Notes: generated by a model not told the origin, from the letters alone. A DNA stretch of 64,000 nt from Paenibacillus sonchi (GCF_016772475.1 NZ_CP068596.1:124001-188000), one strand, 5' to 3'. Numbered from the stretch's first letter, positions 1-9,419 are shown. Numbers and translations are program-made.

Positions 1-48
1 CGCATCCGCAGCTTCGACTCGTCCAAATGGGAGACGGAAGAAGTCATC

Positions 49-2909
49 ATGGATCAGCTGGTGATCGAGGGAGCCAAACATCATAATTTGAAGGATGTTC
101 ATCTGAAAATACCTAAAAACCGGATGGTTGTCTTCACCGGGCTAAGTGGTAGCGGCAAATCGTCCTTGGTGTTTGATACGATTTATGCAGAGGCGCAGCG
201 GAGGTTTATGGTCGGCATGTCGCCCTATGTGCGCAAATACATGGATAAAGTGGAACGGCCCAAGGTAGATTCCATACATGGACTCAGTCCTGCTATAGCC
301 ATTGAACAAAAAACATTAAGCAATAATCCCCGCTCAACCGTAGGGACCGTTACGGAAGTTTCCAGTTATCTCCGGCTGCTGTACTCGCGGATTGGGCTCC
401 GTGAATGTCTGAAGTGCGGCACTGCAATATACCCGCAAGGACCTGCGGATATTGCAGCAGCCTTGTACGGCTGCCTGTCCTCACGTGATACGTTCCAGTT
501 GTTTGCGCCTGTGCTGGTTCAGTTTACCGGAGATATAAGCTATATCGTTCAGGATTTGCAGAAGAGAGGCGTAACTGAACTTCGGGTGAACGGAGAACGG
601 CTGCCCGTCGGTGATCTGGATTCGTCTCAAACCGTCAAGGATTGGAATATTGAGCTAATCGGCGAACGATTCACTGTTCCCGAAAAGTCGCCTGCTTCTG
701 CTGTGGAACGGGAGGCGTTCATCCAGCGGCTGACCGGTTCCATCCAGGAGCTTCTGAAAGCGGGGAAGTATACGATCTCCGCTGAAGCGCAGGGAGCCGC
801 CTACCTGTTCACAACGAAGACAATCTGTCCCTGCTGTCAAACAAGTTTCCCGGAGCTCAGTTCCCAGCATTTCAGCTTCAATACGCCAATCGGCATGTGC
901 CCGGAATGCAACGGTCTCGGAACGAAGCAGGACATCTCTCCGGAGCTTCTGGTGGATGATCCAAATTTGTCCATACTTGACGGTGCCCTGAAATGGTTCG
1001 GAAATCTGAGGGAAGGCAAGAAGACGACCTGGCCGACAGGTCCGCTGGATGTCATCTATGCCCACTATGGATTGGATATTGAGGCCGCTTGGAAGGATCT
1101 CCCGGAATGGTTTCATCGGATAATTTTCTACGGGTCAGGCCAGGAGAAAGTCAAGTTCCAGTCTACGCTGGGAAACAAGGAAACAGCGAAGTCGATCAAA
1201 GGGCTTGTGCCGGAGTTGTCCCGTCTCTATTATGAAACGGAATCGGAATTCTCTAAGAAGAAATACGGCACATATATGGAGTCTACGGAATGTCCCTGCT
1301 GTGGCGGAACCCGGCTGTGCAAGGAAGCAAGGTCGGTCCGGCTCAGAGGGAAGACCATATCGGAGGTAAGCTCATCCTCCATTGCTGAAACGCTGGAATG
1401 GATCAAGGGTGTATATGAATCTCTTGAAGCAAACATGCTGGACATAGGGGAAGAGCTGATTGTCGAAATATACAACCGTCTCTCCTTCATGATGAACGTC
1501 GGCTTGCACTATCTTACTCTGAACCGGACCGCTCCGACCTTATCCGGGGAGAAGGGCAGCGCGTGCGTTTGGCCAGCCATCTGAGCAGCGGCATGGTAGG
1601 CGTGCTTTACGTACTGGATGAGCCTTCTATCGGGCTTCATCCACGCGACATCCGGAAGCTTCTGCATACGCTGCTTAAGCTGCGGGATCAAGGCAATACC
1701 GTGCTTGTCGTTGAGCATGAGGAAGAAATTATGCGTGAGGCTGATTATCTGGTGGACATCGGGCCGAAGGCGGGGGTGCTGGGCGGACAAGTGATGGCAG
1801 TCGGTTCACCAGATGAGGTGATGGCCAATCCAGGGTCCATTACCGGGCAATACTTGAATGGAACCAAGTCAGTTCAGGCCCCGGCAACGTCTAGAATGAA
1901 CAGGCCAGTTCAAGATTGGCTTGTGCTTGAAGGAGCATCCCATAACAATCTGAAGGATGTAACCGTAAGAATCCCACTGGGCTCCTTCACTTGCGTGACT
2001 GGAGTCAGCGGCAGCGGCAAAAGCAGTCTGATTGGCGAGACCCTGGAACCGCTGCTGGAACAAAAACTGAACGGGAGCGATACCGATCCGGGACCATACC
2101 TGAAAATTTCGGGCTTGGATAAGGTAGACAAGGTTATCAATGTCTCCCAAGATCCCATTGGCCGCACGCCACGCTCTAATCCAGCGACCTACACCGATCT
2201 GTTCAACAAGATCAGGAAGCTGTTTGCCCAGACTGAGCAGGCGAGTGAGATGGGGCTGTCCTACGACAGCTTCAGCTTCAACTCGTCGGCAGGGCAGTGC
2301 GAGGTCTGCCACGGCCAGGGACAGGTCAAAATTGAAATGCACTTTCTGGCCGATGTGTGGATTACGTGCAGCGAGTGCAAGGGCAAACGCTTTAAGTCGG
2401 ATATTCTGAAAGTGACCTATGACGGTAAGAGCATAGCAGATGTACTGGAGATGGATGTCAAGGAAGCCGCCCAGTTTTTCGGCAAGCATAAAGACATCAA
2501 GCGGATTCTTGGAACGTTCCAGGACGTTGGACTGGACTATATTAAGCTGGGGCAAAGCGCAACCACGCTTAGTGGAGGTGAAGCGCAAAGAGTCAAGCTG
2601 GCCAAGGAGCTTAGTCAAGTCAAGAAGGGAAAAATGATCTATATTCTGGATGAGCCAACGACGGGGCTTCACTTCAATGACATCCAGCATCTGCTGAATA
2701 TACTGCACAAGCTTGCAGATGAAGGACACACGGTCATTGTCATCGAACATGATCTGGATGTGATTAAGACAGCGGATTGGATCGTGGACCTAGGACCGGA
2801 AGGCGGAAAGGGCGGCGGCCAGATCGTTGCACAATGCCCGCCGACTGAGTTGATGCTGGAGCAGCAAAGCTATACAGGCCAGGCTTTGCGAGCCAAGCTG
2901 AAGAAGTAG
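49..2909 (+). pseudogene. UvrA-like ABC ATPase, split by a one-base deletion
   Basis: Full-length UvrA-family protein of about 953 residues in two overlapping frames (49-1584 and 1563-2909). The first half has a Walker A (GLSGSGKSS, about residue 34) and zinc-type Cys pairs (CLKCG, CPCC, CPEC). The second half has another Walker A (GVSGSGKSS), CEVC/CSEC pairs, an intact LSGGEAQR signature and Walker B with DEPTTGLH. The break falls in the first signature: the G4 run at 1546-1549 gives LSGE, and a fifth G restores LSGGEGQRVRLAS into the second frame. The frame is also open upstream to base 1 and the ATG at 49 has only a weak ribosome site, so the true start could lie outside the window. UvrA paralogues next to antibiotic clusters can act in self-resistance to DNA-binding compounds. 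That role is inferred from the polyketide genes that follow. Confidence 0.85.
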
Positions 2910-2932
2910 AAGAACTGCAACTGGAAGAAGAA

Positions 2933-2979
2933 GATGCCGTCAACAACATGTATTCGTTGTGTGACGGCATCTTTGTTTG
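2933..2979 (+). terminator. Rho-independent terminator after the UvrA-like gene
   Basis: Perfect 10-base arms GATGCCGTCA (2933-2942) and TGACGGCATC (2962-2971), followed by a T-rich tract. It lies 23 bases after the UvrA-like stop and before the hydrolase gene. Confidence 0.7.
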
Positions 2980-3028
2980 CATAAGATCAGCTTTCAGCTT
3001 AATTCTACCGTTCAGTGGGAGGGGTTCC

Positions 3029-3706
3029 GTGGACCGGAGCTGCATCGTTTATTCAATCAGAACCAGCTATGCGGATTTTATCAATTATTGCTATCTTGTC
3101 GAGGATTTGCAGTCAAAAATGGCGTTTATAGTAGACCCGTCCTGGGAAATAGAGAAGATTGTCCGCAAGCTGGAGGAATTGCAAGTACAGCTGCGGGCTA
3201 TTCTGTTGACGCATTCTCATTTTGACCACATTAATCTGGTTGAGCCGTTAACCGATTTGTATAATCCGAAAGTCTATATATCACAGAGAGAAATCGATGA
3301 CTATCAGTACCGGTGCAGAAATGTTCGCGGACTGCATGATCTGGACGAAATTCACTTTGGTAATGTCAGGATCAAATGCCTGCTTACGCCTGGTCATACA
3401 TCTGGAGGCATGTGTTATCAAGTGGCGGACTATCTGTTTAGCGGTGACACGCTCTTCAGTGAAGGCTGCGGCTCGTGCTTTTGCAGCGGAGGCTCCGCTG
3501 ACCAGATGTTCGAGAGCATTCAAAAGATCAGAATGGTAGTACCGTCTGATACACGCGTTTTTCCTGGCCACTCTTACGGTATTGCTCCCGGACAGACGAT
3601 GAGGACACTGCTGAATCAGAATATTTATTTTCATTTAACAAGAAGAGAGGATTTTGTGCGATTTCGGATGAGGGACAATCAGAGTTCGTTGCTTCATTTC
3701 AAATAG
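3029..3706 (+). CDS. PksB/BaeB-like metallo-beta-lactamase-fold hydrolase
   Basis: 225-residue metallo-beta-lactamase-fold hydrolase. It carries the metal-binding THSHFDH motif, a later His in TPGHTSG, the Asp in FSGDTLF and a C-terminal His in FPGHSYG, all typical of glyoxalase-II-like enzymes. The GTG at 3029 is chosen because GGGAGGGG sits just upstream; an earlier in-frame ATG at 2948 lies inside the preceding terminator. Length and context match the Zn-dependent hydrolases (PksB, BaeB) of Bacillus trans-AT polyketide clusters, whose exact role is unsettled, with thioester or intermediate hydrolysis proposed. A PksD-like gene follows in the same direction. Not an antibiotic beta-lactamase: there is no signal peptide. 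Confidence 0.8.
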   Translation: MDRSCIVYSIRTSYADFINYCYLVEDLQSKMAFIVDPSWEIEKIVRKLEELQVQLRAILLTHSHFDHINLVEPLTDLYNPKVYISQREIDDYQYRCRNVRGLHDLDEIHFGNVRIKCLLTPGHTSGGMCYQVADYLFSGDTLFSEGCGSCFCSGGSADQMFESIQKIRMVVPSDTRVFPGHSYGIAPGQTMRTLLNQNIYFHLTRREDFVRFRMRDNQSSLLHFK

Positions 3707-3734
3707 ACCACACAACATTAAGGGAGATGAGAGA

Positions 3735-4103
3735 GTGACAGAACACAATCCTATCCATCTTATATCAGAGCATCTTGCAAACGGCGGGCAGTCCATTCAT
3801 TGTGATTTGGCAATCAGGATAACCTGTCCGCTGTGCGGCAAAGACATACGCGGTTATGTGCAATGTGCGCATAATATATTTCAGCAGGTTCATTTCCATT
3901 CCTGCACCTGCAGCCAGTCGGCACAGATGTGCCGATTGCTTGAACCGCTGTTCAGATCTGCTTCCATAGATGATTTATATGACGAGGCCTTTGTCCAACG
4001 GGTTACCGGGCAATTGTTCTCCTTCAGCCAGGAGCTGCGCGTTGCGGGATCAAGCTTTTCCGATAAAATTCTTTACGCATTCTACAATAAATATTTTACG
4101 TAA
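3735..4103 (+). CDS. small Cys/His-rich protein of the polyketide cluster
   Basis: 122 residues from a GTG start with an AGGGAGATGAGAG ribosome site. I do not recognise the family. Visible are a CPLCGK pair at about residues 35-38, then CAH, HSCTC and a further Cys, which would suit a structural zinc. No signal peptide or membrane segment. It lies between the hydrolase and the phosphopantetheinyl transferase and ends 17 bases before the latter, so it is very likely co-transcribed and part of the cluster. Its function cannot be read from the sequence. Confidence 0.65.
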   Translation: MTEHNPIHLISEHLANGGQSIHCDLAIRITCPLCGKDIRGYVQCAHNIFQQVHFHSCTCSQSAQMCRLLEPLFRSASIDDLYDEAFVQRVTGQLFSFSQELRVAGSSFSDKILYAFYNKYFT

Positions 4104-4120
4104 TGTATGAGAGGTGCAGG

Positions 4121-4894
4121 ATGAGTATAACTGAGCACTTGACGAATCGGATGCCGCTTACGGCTAAAATGTTATATGAACTGACCGCTGAGCGTGGGCG
4201 CTATAAATGTGGCTGGAGCATGTGTTACATGCCCAGTCCGGAATATTATCGGCCGATCATTCAACACCTGCATCCGAAGGAGCTTGACTATTTGAACAGC
4301 CTACAATACGAGGCGAGAATCCGAAGCTATCTGCTGGGGCGATATGCTGCGAAGTCGGCGGCGTCCCAACTGATCGGAGAACTGGATTTAAAGCAACTGC
4401 GGGTGAAGAACGGAATCTTTCAGCAGCCTCTGCTGATCTCCGGTGATGGCCGCAGTCATCCGGTCAGCATCAGCCATTGCGGGGATGTGTCGGCGGCGGT
4501 TGCTTTTCCGGTGGAACTTCAGATGGGAATTGATGTGGAAGCACTGGATGAAGCCAACTATACAGCTGTTGAGACCCAGATGACCGAACGCGAAAAAGCA
4601 ACCCTATCTAAGCTCCCTGTCTCTTATGAAAAAGGATTGATGCTGTTATGGACTGCCAAAGAATCCTTATCAAAAGCTGTAAAGACCGGAATGACCACGC
4701 CCTTCTCCATCTATGAAATCAATCAAATTGAGATGAGGTCGGCATATACGGTAAGCACTCATACTTATTTCACCCAATATATAACCATCTCTGTTCTGGG
4801 GAGCCGCTATGCGGTATCCCTGACTGTGCCCAAGCTTGCCAGGATGCCGGAAGCATTCGGGCATGAGTGCCAATCATTTCTTGCAAAGATATGA
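4121..4894 (+). CDS. Sfp-type 4'-phosphopantetheinyl transferase
   Basis: 257 residues. The Sfp/AcpS-superfamily signatures are present: a central GIDVEALD with the Mg-binding Asp, and WTAKESLSKA with the Glu-Lys pair. The enzyme moves phosphopantetheine from CoA to a Ser of acyl or peptidyl carrier proteins, giving the holo form needed by polyketide and peptide synthases. The ATG at 4121 has GAGGTGCAGG directly upstream; the alternative ATG at 4103 overlaps the previous stop and lacks a ribosome site. It sits between cluster genes in one direction, so it most likely primes the synthase whose tail lies left of the window. Confidence 0.9.
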   Translation: MSITEHLTNRMPLTAKMLYELTAERGRYKCGWSMCYMPSPEYYRPIIQHLHPKELDYLNSLQYEARIRSYLLGRYAAKSAASQLIGELDLKQLRVKNGIFQQPLLISGDGRSHPVSISHCGDVSAAVAFPVELQMGIDVEALDEANYTAVETQMTEREKATLSKLPVSYEKGLMLLWTAKESLSKAVKTGMTTPFSIYEINQIEMRSAYTVSTHTYFTQYITISVLGSRYAVSLTVPKLARMPEAFGHECQSFLAKI

Positions 4895-4911
4895 AAGGAT
4901 ACCCTTAACAT

Positions 4912-5871
4912 ATGAACAAATCCGTTGTATTTATGTTCTCCGGCCAAGGCTCTCAGTATTATCATATGGGAAGATGCCTGTACAATCAGCAGCCTGTTTT
5001 CCGCGAGTGGATGCAGACACTGGACCGGGTCGCCTGTGATATGCTCGGGGTATCCTTGATACAGATTATTTACGATGACGCCAAACCAAAGAGGAACGCG
5101 TTTGAGCGTCTGCAGTATACCCATCCTGCGCTTTATATGGTGCAATTTTCCTTGGCGCAGGTTCTGATTGAACAAGGACTCCGGCCCGACTTCGTTCTGG
5201 GAACCAGCCTGGGAGAAACGGTCGCTGCCGCTGTGGCCGGGGCAACGGCCCCTGAGGAAATGCTTCGGCTTGTCAACGGGCAGGCACGGTTGGTAGAATC
5301 CCTTTGCGAGCCAGGAGGGATGATCGCCATTTTGCATGATCCTCGGCTCTATGAAGAGGAACCACTGCTCTACTGCTTCAGTGAGCTGGCATCGGTGCAC
5401 TACCATTCGCACTTTGTTGTTGCAGGCTCCCACCGGAATCTGGAGTGCATCATGAAGTATTTGAAGGCGGAAGGCATCCTGTTCCAAGCACTTCCGGTTA
5501 CGCGCGCGTTCCATTGTTCCTGTCTTGAACCTGCGAGAGAACAACATGCGGAGATACTGCAACATGTAGTCTGCCAGCAACTACAGATTCCTTTGGCTTC
5601 GTGTGTCCATGGGGAGGTAATAAATCAGCTATCTCCCAGTTATTTTTGGGATGCTGCCCGGCAGCCGATCCAGTTTCCTGCCGCCCTGCATTCGCTTGAA
5701 TCAGCAGGCCCCTGCTTGTATCTGGATTTGGGGCCGTCTGGTACCTTGAATCATTTTGTAAAAAGTAATTTGTCCGCTGGTTCGCCATCGGAACATGCCG
5801 CTGTGCTGACACCGTTTCACCAGGATTTGAATCATCTTGAGGAAGTATTTAACCGCTGGAATTCAGGTTGA
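4912..5871 (+). CDS. PksD-like trans-acting acyltransferase / acyl hydrolase
   Basis: 319 residues of FabD/AT fold: FMFSGQGSQYYHMG at the N terminus, catalytic Ser in GTSLGE, catalytic His in RAFHCS, then LDLGPSGTL and a TPFHQ tail. The opening, the non-standard Ser motif (GTSLGE, not the malonyl-type GHSLGE) and the C terminus match my memory of Bacillus PksD and the PedC/BaeD group, which are acyl hydrolases that clear stalled carrier proteins. Malonyl transfer is the alternative and cannot be excluded by eye. It starts 17 bases after the phosphopantetheinyl transferase and ends inside the first terminator hairpin, so it is the last gene of the cluster. Confidence 0.85.
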   Translation: MNKSVVFMFSGQGSQYYHMGRCLYNQQPVFREWMQTLDRVACDMLGVSLIQIIYDDAKPKRNAFERLQYTHPALYMVQFSLAQVLIEQGLRPDFVLGTSLGETVAAAVAGATAPEEMLRLVNGQARLVESLCEPGGMIAILHDPRLYEEEPLLYCFSELASVHYHSHFVVAGSHRNLECIMKYLKAEGILFQALPVTRAFHCSCLEPAREQHAEILQHVVCQQLQIPLASCVHGEVINQLSPSYFWDAARQPIQFPAALHSLESAGPCLYLDLGPSGTLNHFVKSNLSAGSPSEHAAVLTPFHQDLNHLEEVFNRWNSG

Positions 5872-5889
5872 CGCTGTTTTTAGGCGTCA
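5869..5889 (+). terminator. terminator hairpin at the end of the polyketide cluster
   Basis: TGACGC and GCGTCA arms enclose TGTTTTTAG. The left arm includes the TGA stop of the acyl hydrolase gene. CTTTGTTTG follows. Confidence 0.5.
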
Positions 5890-5891
5890 GC

Positions 5892-5944
5892 TTTGTTTGT
5901 ATAAGACCCCCCCAGTCGAACTGGGGGGGTCTTATACAAACAAA
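5892..5944. repeat. perfect 25-bp inverted repeat, probable bidirectional terminator
   Basis: Arms of 25 bases (5892-5916 and 5920-5944) pair without mismatch around a CGA loop. The core is C7/G7 next to CAGT/ACTG, and the outer parts are T- and A-rich, so the hairpin can end transcription from both sides. It separates the polyketide cluster from the minus-strand HicB-like gene. Confidence 0.8.
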
Positions 5945-5946
5945 TA

Positions 5947-5974
5947 AACCGTTCCTGATGGGGAACGGTTTTAT
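5947..5974. terminator. terminator hairpin between convergent genes
   Basis: Arms AACCGTTCC (5947-5955) and GGAACGGTT (5962-5970), then TTAT. It lies 12 bases past the stop of the minus-strand HicB-like gene and closes a run of three hairpins. Confidence 0.65.
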
Positions 5975-5981
5975 AATAGGA

Positions 5982-6233
5982 TTAGATTGCTTTATACATT
6001 GCAGCTGGATTTGAAGTGATTAGCTGAGAGATATCTAAATTTATCATTTCAACTTTAGAGCTAAAGTTTTTTGGTTGGGATGTAGCTTCGTAGAAAGCCT
6101 TAATGGAATCTATCGTATTATCTCTGGCTTCTTCATAAGTGTCCCCTACCGCACTTATGCGTAACTCGGGAACATAAACCGTAACAACGTTATTTGATGC
6201 ATAATCTTCTTCATACAAAAAATGAAATTCCAT
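5982..6233 (-). CDS. orphan HicB-like antitoxin-fold protein
   Basis: 83 residues with the HicB-like fold signature: an N-terminal strand, VTVYVPELRISAVGDT, then an EEARDNTIDSI helix. No HicA-like toxin gene is adjacent and there is no C-terminal HTH or RHH domain, so it is not a standard toxin-antitoxin pair. The same signature occurs twice in the protein at 12194-12631. An AT-rich upstream region (6234-6300) probably holds its promoter. Role unknown. Confidence 0.65.
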   Translation of the reverse strand: MEFHFLYEEDYASNNVVTVYVPELRISAVGDTYEEARDNTIDSIKAFYEATSQPKNFSSKVEMINLDISQLITSNPAAMYKAI

Positions 6234-6414
6234 AAATAATTTCTTCCTCTCTAACCAGATGCAAAATCTGCGAATTTATGTACTAATTATAGTACAATTA
6301 TATAAGTAATTTTCCTTTTTGTGTGCGAATTAGCCTATTTGGTTGGTATTTATACCTAGATGGTAAAGAATATGTCGAAAAGTCCCGATATTTGATAAAA
6401 AGGAGTGAATAGTA

Positions 6415-7182
6415 GTGAGAAGACAATTATCGGTGATTATTGCTGAAGATAAGCCATTGGATAGAATGAAAATAGAACAATATGCTCATGAACTAAATTT
6501 AAAAATAGTCAGTTCTGTAGCCTCAGGGGAATGGTTTATCGATGAATGTGTTAAATATGAACCAGATATTGTGCTGGTAAATGTAGGTCTACACGGGACT
6601 GATGGCATATCTGCTTTTCGGAAAATTCAAGAAAAGGGCATCAAATCTCATTTGATTTTGGTCACCGGAACTCATGATTTAAATTTATTTCTTGAAGCAA
6701 TAAAATTAAACTGCGTGGATTTTATTCATAAACCGGTGGAACTTGATCGTCTTGCTGAAGCTATCAAAAAAGTCAAAGATATTATAGATAAAGAATTGCT
6801 CATATCTAAATCAATACCTGGCCGCATTCTCAAGATAATGTCACATTATAGAACCTTGTATATTAATGAGCGAAACCTAATTTATGCTACTAAAGTTAAG
6901 GGAGAACATAAAACCATTCTTTATATTGAAGGGGATAAGCAAGAAGGAGTAGAGACTAAAATGTCTCTCTCAGATATCCAAAATCAATGTTCTGAATGGA
7001 TATTTTCACCTAATCAGTCTAATTTGGTGAACATGAATTTTATTCACAAGGTTTATGCGAGCGAAAATTTTATGGGAAGTTACGTTATTCGATTACTTTT
7101 TAACGATACGGAGATAGACCTTACCCGGCGAAATAGAAAAAAATTTGACTATCTGTATTCAAAGCTAAATCTTGGAGTATAG
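6415..7182 (+). CDS. LytTR-type response regulator with Asn in place of the phospho-acceptor Asp
   Basis: 255 residues from a GTG with AAGGAGTGAA upstream. Residues 5-125 form a receiver domain: acidic pair E11-D12, switch Thr in LVTGT and Lys in HKPVE are present. The phospho-acceptor position reads VLVNVGLHG, with Asn56 where Asp is expected. Residues 145-250 resemble a LytTR DNA-binding domain. No histidine kinase is adjacent. The family normally activates promoters after phosphorylation; the Asn suggests a phosphorylation-independent regulator. It is transcribed toward the integrase at 7272-8390. Confidence 0.75.
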   Translation: MRRQLSVIIAEDKPLDRMKIEQYAHELNLKIVSSVASGEWFIDECVKYEPDIVLVNVGLHGTDGISAFRKIQEKGIKSHLILVTGTHDLNLFLEAIKLNCVDFIHKPVELDRLAEAIKKVKDIIDKELLISKSIPGRILKIMSHYRTLYINERNLIYATKVKGEHKTILYIEGDKQEGVETKMSLSDIQNQCSEWIFSPNQSNLVNMNFIHKVYASENFMGSYVIRLLFNDTEIDLTRRNRKKFDYLYSKLNLGV

Positions 7183-7207
7183 ATGAGCTAGTTTATAAAT
7201 CTTTCAG

Positions 7208-7240
7208 AGGGGGGGCCCACCATCCGGAGAACTCCCCCTA
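7208..7240. terminator. possible hairpin between convergent genes
   Basis: AGGGGG (7208-7213) can pair with CCCCCT (7234-7239). A partial T tract (GTGTTTTG) follows. It sits between the LytTR gene and the minus-strand integrase. Confidence 0.4.
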
Positions 7241-7271
7241 AGTGTTTTGTAATTCTGAAAATGATAAAAAT

Positions 7272-8390
7272 CTATAATCGATTCCAACCATTAAATCCAG
7301 GGATTGAAACGAAATCAGAAACATCATTTTCTTTCTTTAATTCTCGAGATAAATAATTTTCAGTGGTTTGAGTACTCTTATGATCAAGAGTTTTGGCGAT
7401 CATGCCAATTGAAGCACCATTATTAAAAGCTGCTCTGGCAAAATAATGTCTCAAAAAGTGAGCGGTTGCTTTATGATGTGATTCAGTACGTAAATTGGCT
7501 GCAGCTAATTTTTTTGAAACTAAGGCAGATAGGCTGGTGAGGGTATATCGCTTTCCATACCTATTGGGGTAAAAAGGAGTTTGATCCGTAGGATCGATTT
7601 CGGTCGCTAATCCTAGCCGTCTACGATATTCAGTTAATAACTGAAAAACTTCGTTTCTTATATGAGCATGCCGCTCTCCGTCTCGCTTCGTTTTAGTTCG
7701 TACATAATACTTTCTTCTTTCTTGGTCCCAATAAAGATCCTTCCAGTCAGGTGTGACCACTTCATTTAAGCGCAGCCCGGATGTAGCTAGCAAAAGAAGC
7801 AGGCCTTGAAATTTCGGATCATTGTCAAAAAAATGAAGGGAAGAGCTCAAGGCCTCTGGTGATATTTCTCGATCAGGGATTTGTGCTTTATCTAATGAAA
7901 CACCTGCAAGCCCACGAGTTAAATCTCTCTCCAAATAGTTCTCTTCAAAACACCACTTCAGAAATGAGGAAAGTATTGTGATTTTTTTAGCCTGAGTTTT
8001 CCTTTTCTCATATTTTTCCTCAAGCCATATTTGATAATCTTCCATCTGTGAACGTTTCAAAGATCTTATGTCAAAAATGTTGTGAAGCGTAAAATACTCA
8101 ATAAACTGTAATAATTCTCTACCATATTCCTTTTTTGTTTTATCTTTTCTCTTGCCCTGCTTCCGATGTATGTATAAGTAAATCATCCCAATATTGGAAA
8201 CCGAAGAGTAATCGTATTCTCCAAAATTATTTTCATACCTTTTCACCTCTGAGGAGATTTTGGAGTAGTAACTTTGATCAAGTAAAATTTGTATCATTTC
8301 AGTGCGATTTAGATTAAAAGCATAAGTATTTTCATTTAATGCATATAATCCTATTTCAGATAAATTTACCAAATTTCTCACGCCTGTCAT
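7272..8390 (-). CDS. tyrosine recombinase / integrase
   Basis: 372 residues. A SAM-like N-terminal core-binding domain (about 55-165) precedes a catalytic domain holding the tyrosine-recombinase residues: R207 in SGLRLNE, HFLRH (H311, R314), H337 in LDHKS and nucleophile Y346 in TENYL. All are present, so it should be active in strand exchange. It lies at the left side of the low-GC accessory island and is a candidate for moving it. I could not identify att sites by eye. The 8391-8580 gap upstream is AT-rich. Confidence 0.9.
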   Translation of the reverse strand: MTGVRNLVNLSEIGLYALNENTYAFNLNRTEMIQILLDQSYYSKISSEVKRYENNFGEYDYSSVSNIGMIYLYIHRKQGKRKDKTKKEYGRELLQFIEYFTLHNIFDIRSLKRSQMEDYQIWLEEKYEKRKTQAKKITILSSFLKWCFEENYLERDLTRGLAGVSLDKAQIPDREISPEALSSSLHFFDNDPKFQGLLLLLATSGLRLNEVVTPDWKDLYWDQERRKYYVRTKTKRDGERHAHIRNEVFQLLTEYRRRLGLATEIDPTDQTPFYPNRYGKRYTLTSLSALVSKKLAAANLRTESHHKATAHFLRHYFARAAFNNGASIGMIAKTLDHKSTQTTENYLSRELKKENDVSDFVSIPGFNGWNRL

Positions 8391-8580
8391 TTAAAATATT
8401 CAACCTGTAATAAATTTAATGCACATTCTATATTATAAAATACAAAATGAGTATTAATCAAAAATAATAGTTAATTAGTTTTGATTGATTATACAATTCA
8501 AAACACCTTAATATAATTTTGAGTGTGAATAAAAGTAAATGGTAGAATCGGAAAAATGATCAGCTGTTATTTGTTGATTG

Positions 8581-8614
8581 TATCTAATTAATATATTAAT
8601 ATAATAATTAGATA
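8581..8614. promoter_or_regulatory. AT-rich palindrome, possible operator
   Basis: TATCTAATTA (8581-8590) and TAATTAGATA (8605-8614) are perfect inverted arms 44 bases before the HTH gene at 8658. TATCTAATTA followed by AT-rich sequence also occurs near 63798. Confidence 0.4.
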
Positions 8615-8657
8615 TGAAGTTACCGTAAATTTTACCCAGTACAGAAAGAGGGATTAT

Positions 8658-9419
8658 ATGGATAAATATCTAACTGTAGTGGAAGTAGCGGAGATACTGA
8701 AATTAACCGTGTCTACTGTATATAAACTAATTGATCATGATAATTTAGATCAGACTAATTCAGCAAAAAAATTAAAACCAATAAATCCAACCACGTACCG
8801 AGGTGAAGGGGGATATCGCTTTTCACCGGAGGAAATCGAAAGAATCAAACCCTATTATGTTAAAGAGAAACTTACTCCTGCAGAAGCATCAAAAAAAATT
8901 GGTCGTTCGACTACTTACATTTATAAGTTGCTTAAGAAGGGATTGCCCTATGAACGAGCTGTATATCGCGGGAAGGAAACCTATTTAATTTCTCCGGGGG
9001 ATCTTGAACCATATGTAAACGAGAAAACCAATTTTGGCAAGTACGATACGATCTTTGACAAAAAAACCGGAGTGTATTTATTCCAGCTGTATACTTTAAA
9101 CAATCAAATCGGTCGCATTATTAGCATAAAAAGGGTAAACCACAAGCGAATCGAATCAGTTCTCCAGGTAGAAGGTAAACAGATACCTCTTGAAGAGGCA
9201 CTTTCAAAGGGGTGGGTTCCGGTAACAACAATAGGGGAGCGCAAAATAGTCACCAGTTACGGATATGCCTCATTTGTGTTTCCTATACCTATGGATATGA
9301 GTTCGATGATATACGAAACAATAAATATATTATTTGAATTGGCTGGACCTCTTAATCTTCGAGTGAGCGTTAGGGGAAGCAGTATTTATGTAGATGTCAA
9401 AAAATGTATTTACCAGTAA
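8658..9419 (+). CDS. double helix-turn-helix (MerR/excisionase-like) regulator
   Basis: 253 residues starting just after an AGAAAGAGGG ribosome site. Residues 3-35 (LTVVEVAEILKLTVSTVYKLI) and about 73-100 (LTPAEASKKIGRSTTYIYKLL) are two helix-turn-helix units of the excisionase/MerR kind, each followed by a wing-like YRG segment. The C-terminal 120 residues are not recognised. It opens a run of four more same-strand genes with short or overlapping junctions. A palindrome upstream could be its own binding site. Probably a controller of the island. Confidence 0.65.
   Translation: MDKYLTVVEVAEILKLTVSTVYKLIDHDNLDQTNSAKKLKPINPTTYRGEGGYRFSPEEIERIKPYYVKEKLTPAEASKKIGRSTTYIYKLLKKGLPYERAVYRGKETYLISPGDLEPYVNEKTNFGKYDTIFDKKTGVYLFQLYTLNNQIGRIISIKRVNHKRIESVLQVEGKQIPLEEALSKGWVPVTTIGERKIVTSYGYASFVFPIPMDMSSMIYETINILFELAGPLNLRVSVRGSSIYVDVKKCIYQ

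Noticed and set aside
1869..2750. Long minus-strand open frame inside the UvrA-like gene
   Set aside because: It lies opposite a clearly coding frame and has no ribosome site or recognisable product.
3029..3706. Antibiotic metallo-beta-lactamase
   Set aside because: Cytoplasmic, of PksB size and context, and closer to glyoxalase-II-like hydrolases.
4807..5580. Minus-strand open frame opposite the acyltransferase
   Set aside because: The plus strand carries a clear AT-fold protein; the minus frame is its shadow.
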